Positions 59,342-64,000 of a stretch of DNA of 64,000 nt are shown piece after piece. Within the stretch, counting starts at the first letter, position 1. Every line of letters begins with the position of its first letter. The position numbers and the translations under genes were made by a program. The stretch comes from Deltaproteobacteria bacterium (GTDB taxonomy: Bacteria; Bdellovibrionota; FAC87; UBA2466): assembly GCA_900299195.1 (NCBI GenBank), contig OMIX01000071.1, positions 1 to 64,000 of the forward strand, in the 5' to 3' direction. Under the pieces are notes generated by a model, which worked only from the letters and a program-made list of their open reading frames with translations, did not search any database and had not been told where the DNA came from.

Positions 59342-59659
59342 TTAGCTTCTTTTACTCCCCCCTAAACAGGGGGGGGACTGAAAATCCTCTTTTTGTTTTT
59401 GTTTCCATTCTTCGGTCGTCATGGCGTGAATGGATAAGGCATGAACGCCATTGCTGATTTCAGTTTTCAAAATTTCAAACACGGCTCTGTGGCGTTGAAC
59501 AGGGGAAAGCCCTACAAAATATTCGCTGGCGAGTATGACTTTAAAATGAGTCTCGGAGTTAGCGGGAACCGAATGTTGATGGCTTTCGTTAATCACCTCT
59601 AGGAACGAAGGCGAAAAAGCACCCGTAAGTTTTTTTTGAATCTCATTCTCAATTTTCAT
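59342..59659 (-). CDS. bolA: BolA-family protein
   Basis: The product is 105 aa. ESHQHSVPANSETHFKVILASEYFVGLSPVQRHRAVFEIL contains the BolA core with the helix-turn and the conserved V..HR. pattern, ending in GVHALSIHAMTTEEW. BolA proteins pair with monothiol glutaredoxins in iron-sulphur traffic or act as regulators. The last residues (SPPCLGGSKRS) are encoded by a poly-C/poly-G hairpin (59357-59376), so the C-terminus would shift with any slippage there. It starts two bases after msrB and ends an operon with it. Confidence 0.9.
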   Translation of the reverse strand: MKIENEIQKKLTGAFSPSFLEVINESHQHSVPANSETHFKVILASEYFVGLSPVQRHRAVFEILKTEISNGVHALSIHAMTTEEWKQKQKEDFQSPPCLGGSKRS

Positions 59660-59661
59660 GA

Positions 59662-60171
59662 CTATTTCTTAGCGGAATTCGGAGCAAATTCCAAGCAAGC
59701 CGAATTGATACAATATCTTTTTCCAGTTGGGGCTGGGCCATCATCAAATACATGGCCTAGGTGGGCTCCACAGCGATTGCAAATTACTTCTGTTCTTTTC
59801 ATAAAAAAAGAACGGTCGTCTTTCTCTCCTACATTTTCCCTATAGATCGGCTGCCAATAGCTTGGCCAACCCGTACCCGAATCAAATTTGGTTTCAGAAG
59901 AGAACAGTTCTAAACCACAGCAAAGACACCGGTAGATTCCGTTTTCATGATGGTTCCAATACTTTCCAGTAAAAGCCCGCTCAGTTCCTTTTTGACGGCA
60001 TATTTTATACTGGTCTTCGGTTAGTTTTTCTTTCCAATAGCTATCTGGTTTTGTTTTCCAGTCTTCCATTTTTAATGACTCCAAAGCCCTTGCAAGATGA
60101 GCAAAGCAAAAAAAAGAGGCAAGGATGATAAAACAAGTTAAGAATCTATTTTTAGGCTTATCGAGAAACAT
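59662..60171 (-). CDS. msrB: Exported peptide-methionine (R)-S-oxide reductase
   Basis: The product is 169 aa from ATG 60171, with a signal peptide MFLDKPKNRFLTCFIILASFFCFAHLA; a TTG at 60186 is an alternative start. The core ERAFTGKYWNHHENGIYRCLCCGLELF, FDSGTGWPSYWQPI, EVICNRCGAHLGHVFDDGP and the active-site GKRYCINSA are all present, with two zinc Cys pairs (CLCC and CNRC). It repairs oxidised methionine outside the cytoplasm. Its start overlaps the end of the phospholipase gene, so the two are co-translated. Confidence 0.93.
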   Translation of the reverse strand: MFLDKPKNRFLTCFIILASFFCFAHLARALESLKMEDWKTKPDSYWKEKLTEDQYKICRQKGTERAFTGKYWNHHENGIYRCLCCGLELFSSETKFDSGTGWPSYWQPIYRENVGEKDDRSFFMKRTEVICNRCGAHLGHVFDDGPAPTGKRYCINSACLEFAPNSAKK

Positions 60172-61423
60172 TCCAATCAGATTCAAATAGCTCTTTGTAA
60201 TAGTCGCTAACTTCTTGTGAGTGAATAACCACTGCAGTTTCTCGATTGTTTTCTAAAGAATTGCGATTCCAATTGATTGAGCTTACCAAAACTCGCTCAC
60301 CATCCGCAATCGCACCTTTGTTGTGAATATATTTTACGCCCATTGATTTGAGATCCGCGATGCCCGCATCTAATCTTAGTCCTTCTTTTTTGCTGATGGC
60401 TTGAAGCTGTTCCACAACGAGCAGGTTCGGAGAGGTTTTTGAAGTTAATTCTTCAAACTCAATTCTTTCCCCACCTCCAAAAGCTCTTTCATCATTTAGA
60501 AGGACTCGGACTTCAACTCCGCGTCGAGCTGCATCGACGATTGCGGAGAAGAGGGGTGAAACATTTCCTGTGTTCCCCCAACGATAGCTGAATGACATCA
60601 GCTCGACATCGAGGGCTTTTTTGGCGCTTTTGATAAAGTTCAAAAGCCCTTGGGTACTAGTGTTAGGTGAAGTTAGCTGGGAAATGGTGGGAACTTCAAA
60701 ATCGATAGGCTCTACAGGTTGAGAATAATATCTCGACTGTTCGAAAGAGACCATCTGGGCCATATCCTCTTCCCATTGTCCAAGAAAAGGAATGAAGCTT
60801 CTCGCACGTTTTTCGGAAATGAGATAAACATCTCCATGTTCCATCGAAGAATCGGTCTTAAAAAGTTGCATGAAAGAAGAAGCTAAACCATTATCGTGAA
60901 TAAGGGTTTCCCAGCCCCGAGTTCCTTTGGAACCTTCGGCAGGGTGACCCGAAACAGAATAATTCTCTGACCCCACTAATAAAGAACTTCCATCTACGAT
61001 AATGTATTTGGCGTGGTTGTATCGAAATCTTCTCGAACGTTCGCCATTCGGATTTTTAGAAGACATCACTAAAAATTTATGGGGCAAACTGGAGCGATTC
61101 ATGGCTGCCACTAAAAGATCTCTAATCTGAATTCCAGCATCTCCAATGCCACCCACAGGTTGTCCTTCAAGGAGGATAGTTACCGGAATGCTTTTGATTT
61201 TTTTTTGCAGGGCCTGAGCAATTTCAGGAGAATTCAATTCGTAGGCATTAACAACTAAATTTTTCTTCGCACTATTAATTGCATTCAGAGCCAATGCGAG
61301 ATTGGTCTCAGGAGAATCGGCTACATTGATCTTGATTGCGTAGCTGACGTTACTAATGAGAGAACTACAAACGAACAACGCGGATAGAAAACGACACAGA
61401 TGCTTAAAGCTATACTGTTCCAT
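60158..61423 (-). CDS. Exported phospholipase D-family protein
   Basis: The product is 421 aa with a signal peptide in the first ~30 residues. There are two HKD motifs: HAKYIIVDG about a third of the way in, and HNKGAIADG near the C-terminus (H-x-K-x4-D in both). The family hydrolyses or transfers phosphodiester bonds and includes phospholipases and some nucleases. Secretion suggests action on prey or environmental lipids or nucleic acid, which is inference. It heads the run phospholipase D, msrB, bolA. The gap upstream of it (61424-61628) has a GC-rich inverted repeat CCGCAAC/GTTGCGG but no gene. Confidence 0.88.
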   Translation of the reverse strand: MEQYSFKHLCRFLSALFVCSSLISNVSYAIKINVADSPETNLALALNAINSAKKNLVVNAYELNSPEIAQALQKKIKSIPVTILLEGQPVGGIGDAGIQIRDLLVAAMNRSSLPHKFLVMSSKNPNGERSRRFRYNHAKYIIVDGSSLLVGSENYSVSGHPAEGSKGTRGWETLIHDNGLASSFMQLFKTDSSMEHGDVYLISEKRARSFIPFLGQWEEDMAQMVSFEQSRYYSQPVEPIDFEVPTISQLTSPNTSTQGLLNFIKSAKKALDVELMSFSYRWGNTGNVSPLFSAIVDAARRGVEVRVLLNDERAFGGGERIEFEELTSKTSPNLLVVEQLQAISKKEGLRLDAGIADLKSMGVKYIHNKGAIADGERVLVSSINWNRNSLENNRETAVVIHSQEVSDYYKELFESDWNVSR

Positions 61424-61628
61424 TTTGCCCCCTGTTAAAGATACTCAAACATACTTTGCCCTATACAGCAATCCTAAGTTCATAACTACGTGTTAAGAAA
61501 TGGTTAGTGAGAATCGACAACCCGCAACAAACTCTGCGTGTTGTCCTGTTGCGGCGTGGAAATGATTAAAGAATATTTGGGGGCGACGCACAAAAATAGT
61601 ATCATCATGACTTAAGAGGCTCATCACT

Positions 61629-62237
61629 ATGATTCCTATTTTTCAAGACTGCCAACAATTTCAGCAGGTGATTTTGGCGCAGGGAGTTTTAGCTCCCTTG
61701 ATGTATGTCTTTTTGGCAACCGTACTCATGATGGTATTTATTCCGCGATCTTTTTTGATGTTGATTGGAGGAGTTTGTTTTGGGGCGTGGTGGGGAACCG
61801 TTTGGGTGTTGATAAGTTCCATGTTAGCGGGTTGTTTTTCTTTCTTAGTGGCGAGAACTTTTGGTCGGGCTTGGGTGGAACGTACTTTTAGAAAGCGTCG
61901 TTGGTTTTACCAATTAGAAAAAATTACGGGTAACTCAGGTTTCTATGTCGTTCTTACATCTCGAATTGCTCATGTGATTCATTTTGGTGCTGCTAGCTAT
62001 GCATTTGGTTTGGCGAATATCAATCTGAAATCCTATCTTTGGGGTACGTTTTGGGGCATTTTACCTGGCACGGTCGTTTTACTTTATAGCTCCCAGGTTC
62101 TGGGCTGTAGCCTTTGGTTGAGACCGGAAAACTTATCTTTAGAGACAATCTATCGTATTGTATTTGCTTCTCTTTTGGTGTTTTTCATTTCATGCCTTCC
62201 GTGGTTGCTAAAAGTAAAAAAATCTCAGAGGAAATAA
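61629..62237 (+). CDS. VTT-domain (TVP38/TMEM64) membrane protein, second copy
   Basis: The product is 202 aa with about five membrane segments. FIPRSFLMLIGGVCFGAWWGTVWVLISSMLAG is the VTT start, followed by FLVARTFGRAWVERTF and, after a loop, TSRIAHVIHFGAASYAFGLANINLKSYLWGTFWGILPGT, the family's C-terminal half. It belongs to the same superfamily as 55436 but is clearly diverged. The Pro of the usual RP(I/V)P at this position is replaced by AHVIH. It lies 22 bp before the cytochrome gene and may be co-transcribed. Confidence 0.85.
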   Translation: MIPIFQDCQQFQQVILAQGVLAPLMYVFLATVLMMVFIPRSFLMLIGGVCFGAWWGTVWVLISSMLAGCFSFLVARTFGRAWVERTFRKRRWFYQLEKITGNSGFYVVLTSRIAHVIHFGAASYAFGLANINLKSYLWGTFWGILPGTVVLLYSSQVLGCSLWLRPENLSLETIYRIVFASLLVFFISCLPWLLKVKKSQRK

Positions 62238-62259
62238 GGAATTGTGGTAAGAGGGACTT

Positions 62260-62622
62260 GTGAAACATCAAGTCGTCATAGTGGGTTTATTGTTGTTGTT
62301 GGGAGCTTGTAATTACCGTATTTCAAAATCGACCCAAGTATTTAACAGTGGCCCTACTTTTCTTTCGGTGAAAGAACAGGTCTTTAAACCCAGTTGCCTT
62401 TCTTGTCACTCCGGGCCCGATCCCGAAATGGGGATCGATTTGTCTGACTATTCAAAACTCATGAAATTAGATTTTGGTGTAGTGACCCCTGGAGATCCTT
62501 TCAACAGCACTCTGTATTTAAATGTTCAGTCAGGAAGAATGCCACCGGGTGGGCCTAGGCTAACCGATGCAGAGATTAAATTAATCTCTGACTGGATTAC
62601 TCAAGGTGCTCGAGAAAACTAA
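62260..62622 (+). CDS. c-type cytochrome lipoprotein
   Basis: The product is 120 aa, starting at GTG 62260. MKHQVVIVGLLLLLGAC is a lipoprotein signal with the lipidated Cys at 17. CLSCH (46-50) is the covalent haem site and RMPPGG (Met94) supplies the sixth ligand in the usual cytochrome c order, ending DAEIKLISDWITQGA. It would be an envelope-anchored single-haem cytochrome. No oxidase or reductase gene is next to it. Confidence 0.88.
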   Translation: MKHQVVIVGLLLLLGACNYRISKSTQVFNSGPTFLSVKEQVFKPSCLSCHSGPDPEMGIDLSDYSKLMKLDFGVVTPGDPFNSTLYLNVQSGRMPPGGPRLTDAEIKLISDWITQGAREN

Positions 62623-62652
62623 TTAGGACTCATCTCTTTTTTGGAAATAAAA

Positions 62653-62680
62653 AAGGCCGCTTCAGATATGTAGCGGCCTT
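62653..62680 (-). terminator. Intrinsic terminator of the 62706 gene
   Basis: AAGGCCGCT (62653-62661) and AGCGGCCTT (62672-62680) form a perfect 9-bp stem with a 10-base loop. Read on the minus strand it is followed by TTTTTTATTT, a classical terminator. It also lies after the plus-strand cytochrome gene, where its tail is poorer. Confidence 0.9.
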
Positions 62681-62705
62681 CTCAATCACTATTAAATAAG
62701 TTCTA

Positions 62706-62981
62706 TTAACGGTGTCCGTGACGTCCTCTATGGTGTTTGCGGCGATGGTGTCGTTTATGGCGTCGTCTGGCTGGCTCCCGTTTAGTTTCTTGCATTCCAG
62801 CTTTCGGAGCGGCGTTAACTTCGGGGTTGCTAGGAACACCTTGAGTGCCTACTCCTGGGGCTGCCGGTGTTGCAGGAGCGCTCGGTGCTCCAACCTGTAC
62901 CGGTAAGTCTTCATTAGCGAGAGTGATTACATTCGACAGAATCATGCCGACCACAAAGAAGGTCATCCATTTGGCTATCAT
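62706..62981 (-). CDS. Exported protein with a basic His/Arg/Lys tail
   Basis: The product is 91 aa. MIAKWMTFFVVGMILSNVITLA is a signal peptide, the middle is Ala/Pro/Gly-rich (SAPATPAAPGVGTQG), and the last 23 residues are almost only His, Arg, Lys and Gly (RRRHKRHHRRKHHRGRHGHR). The tail would bind anionic surfaces, nucleic acid or metal. AAGGAG precedes the ATG. A strong terminator follows. No family is recognised. Confidence 0.7.
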   Translation of the reverse strand: MIAKWMTFFVVGMILSNVITLANEDLPVQVGAPSAPATPAAPGVGTQGVPSNPEVNAAPKAGMQETKREPARRRHKRHHRRKHHRGRHGHR

Positions 62982-63098
62982 TATTTTCTCCTTGAATTAA
63001 AAGCTAGGTGAGCCGAAGTATCTTTTGATCATAAGGCAGGTTTCAAATCAAGTCCACTTGAGCTTTATGCCGCAACTAGATAATCACTTCTCAATTCG

Positions 63099-64000
63099 CT
63101 ACTGAGCACGATTCAAAGTAAAATCTACTAAAATATTAAGAAGATAACGCAGCTCACCACTTTCTAAAGTTTGTATCACTTCGAGACATTCGGTTCTGAG
63201 AGTTATCAGAAATTGACTCAATAATTTTTGATGAGAGCGATTATTGAAAGCATCGTTCACTATTTCGAAAGTTTCCGATGAGATTTTCCGCAAAGAAAAT
63301 TCATCGTTGAGTCGAGATTTTAATTTGGGATTATTCTCCACTAATTTCCAAGCAGCCCAATTTAATTTTCCCTCGTTAAGATCCTTGTGAGTTTCTTTGG
63401 TTATTGTTCCGCGAATATCCAGAAGATCATCGGTAAACTGATACAGCAGTCCGTAAATTTCAGCAAAACGGATAGCCGAGAGTCTCTCTTTTTCGTGATG
63501 ATGAAGTGTAGGTCCAACACTCGCCGCCCACGTCAATAGTGAAGCTGTTTTCAGTCGACATAACTGCCGATAAAATTGCTCTGAAGAGGCTATTTTAAAC
63601 TGCTGTTGATATTGAAGAACCTCTCCCTGAGAGAGATCTTTTAGTGCCAAACACATCGATCTCATTAAGTCTGGATGCCCTTTGAGCGCCAATTGATGAA
63701 TAGCATCGCTCATTAGGTAATCTCCGCTTAGAATGGGAATAGTGTTATCGTAAAGCTGATTGGCCGAAGGGCCAGCTCTTCTCAATTCAGCTTTATCAAT
63801 GACATCGTCATGCAACAGTGTCGCCGTGTGAATAGCCTCCACTGCCCAAGTATACAGCTTTAATTGTTCAGGTGAGATTTGATAGGGCTCACTAAACCAA
63901 TGGACAAAATGGCATCGTAATCTTTTTCCTTTTCTATCCCAAATCACTCCACAGGCTTTTTCGACAGCTTCAACGACTGGGATGTCAAGAGGGCCATGTA
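63099..64000 (-). CDS. Polyprenyl diphosphate synthase, 5' end outside the window
   Basis: The frame stays open to the right edge (reading HGPLDIPVVEAVEKACG before the GTG at 63947), so the N-terminus is missing. Visible are KRLR near the start, the first Asp-rich motif LLHDDVIDKAELRRAGP, then LKTASLL and the second Asp-rich motif QFTDDLLDIRG with TKETHKDL. These are the substrate and Mg2+ sites of trans-prenyl synthases that make quinone or lipid-carrier side chains. Chain length cannot be judged here. Confidence 0.9.
   Translation of the reverse strand, partial: HGPLDIPVVEAVEKACGVIWDRKGKRLRCHFVHWFSEPYQISPEQLKLYTWAVEAIHTATLLHDDVIDKAELRRAGPSANQLYDNTIPILSGDYLMSDAIHQLALKGHPDLMRSMCLALKDLSQGEVLQYQQQFKIASSEQFYRQLCRLKTASLLTWAASVGPTLHHHEKERLSAIRFAEIYGLLYQFTDDLLDIRGTITKETHKDLNEGKLNWAAWKLVENNPKLKSRLNDEFSLRKISSETFEIVNDAFNNRSHQKLLSQFLITLRTECLEVIQTLESGELRYLLNILVDFTLNRAQ

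Noticed and set aside
61424-61628. Possible small RNA or tRNA in the gap before the second VTT gene
   Set aside because: Only a CCGCAAC/GTTGCGG repeat with a long loop is visible; no cloverleaf, no T tract, and no promoter could be supported.

Overview
The window looks like a chromosome segment of a predatory or formerly predatory member of the Bdellovibrionota (Bdellovibrio relatives), with a low-to-mid 40s GC content judged by eye. The support is indirect. It rests on a flagellin/fliD/fliS block, a Gram-negative dcw (division and cell wall) cluster whose MurE carries the meso-diaminopimelate motif DNPR, the order glycyl-tRNA synthetase, pyruvate phosphate dikinase, SMC, a decayed HNH protein of the type common in Bdellovibrio genomes, and very many small secreted proteins and lipoproteins of unknown function. 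No rRNA, tRNA or CRISPR array was seen.

Layout. 1-2.4 kb: two unrecognised genes and an empty stretch. 2.4-8.3 kb: an accessory island with a broken HNH gene, eight small exported proteins on both strands, a glutaredoxin, remnants of two further small secreted genes, and four copies of a short hairpin repeat. 8.4-11 kb: a Met/His-rich outer-membrane-type protein and a von Willebrand A-like lipoprotein. 11-16.7 kb (minus strand): flagellin, a small linker gene, fliD, fliS, a fliT-position gene, a TPR protein and a partner, with a textbook sigma-28 promoter in front of flagellin. 16.8-26.3 kb (plus): rsmH, ftsL, ftsI, an FkbM-type methyltransferase, murE, murF, mraY, murD, ending at a 14-bp hairpin; mraZ and everything after murD are missing here. 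26.4-37.3 kb: acyl-CoA synthetase, an orphan TadB/TadC-like pair, glyQS, ppdK, smc. 37.3-44.2 kb: trmB-tdk, an ICMT-like methyltransferase, a minus-strand run dgkA, hsp20, PAS histidine kinase, NTPase, outer-membrane protein, then a CBS protein and a SIMPL protein.

44.3-55.5 kb is a second accessory region. It holds a secreted protein resembling the transglutaminase-elicitor family, a QYP-repeat lipoprotein, a coiled-coil protein joined to a Pro/Ser/Thr-rich frame by a possible frameshift, a His/Cys-rich exported protein, a DUF4143-type ATPase, a broken IS1182-type transposase, an exported protein with 23 cysteines and a possible Cys-His catalytic pair, an intact IS with inverted ends and a 4-bp target duplication, a fragment of a related IS, and two short repeats (35 and 70 bp) that are adjacent at 48.8 kb but scattered at 54.0 and 55.4 kb. 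55.4-64 kb: two SNARE-associated (VTT/TVP38) membrane proteins, a long exported protein of unknown function, a POT peptide transporter whose only well-placed start codon is ATT, an exported phospholipase D-MsrB-BolA operon, a c-type cytochrome lipoprotein, a basic His/Arg-tailed exported protein, and a polyprenyl diphosphate synthase cut by the window end.

The housekeeping blocks (envelope synthesis, motility, chromosome structure, translation) are conventional. The novelty lies in the two accessory regions, which appear devoted to exported small proteins, peptide uptake and enzymes that would act on envelope or prey material. That role is inference from signal peptides and families.
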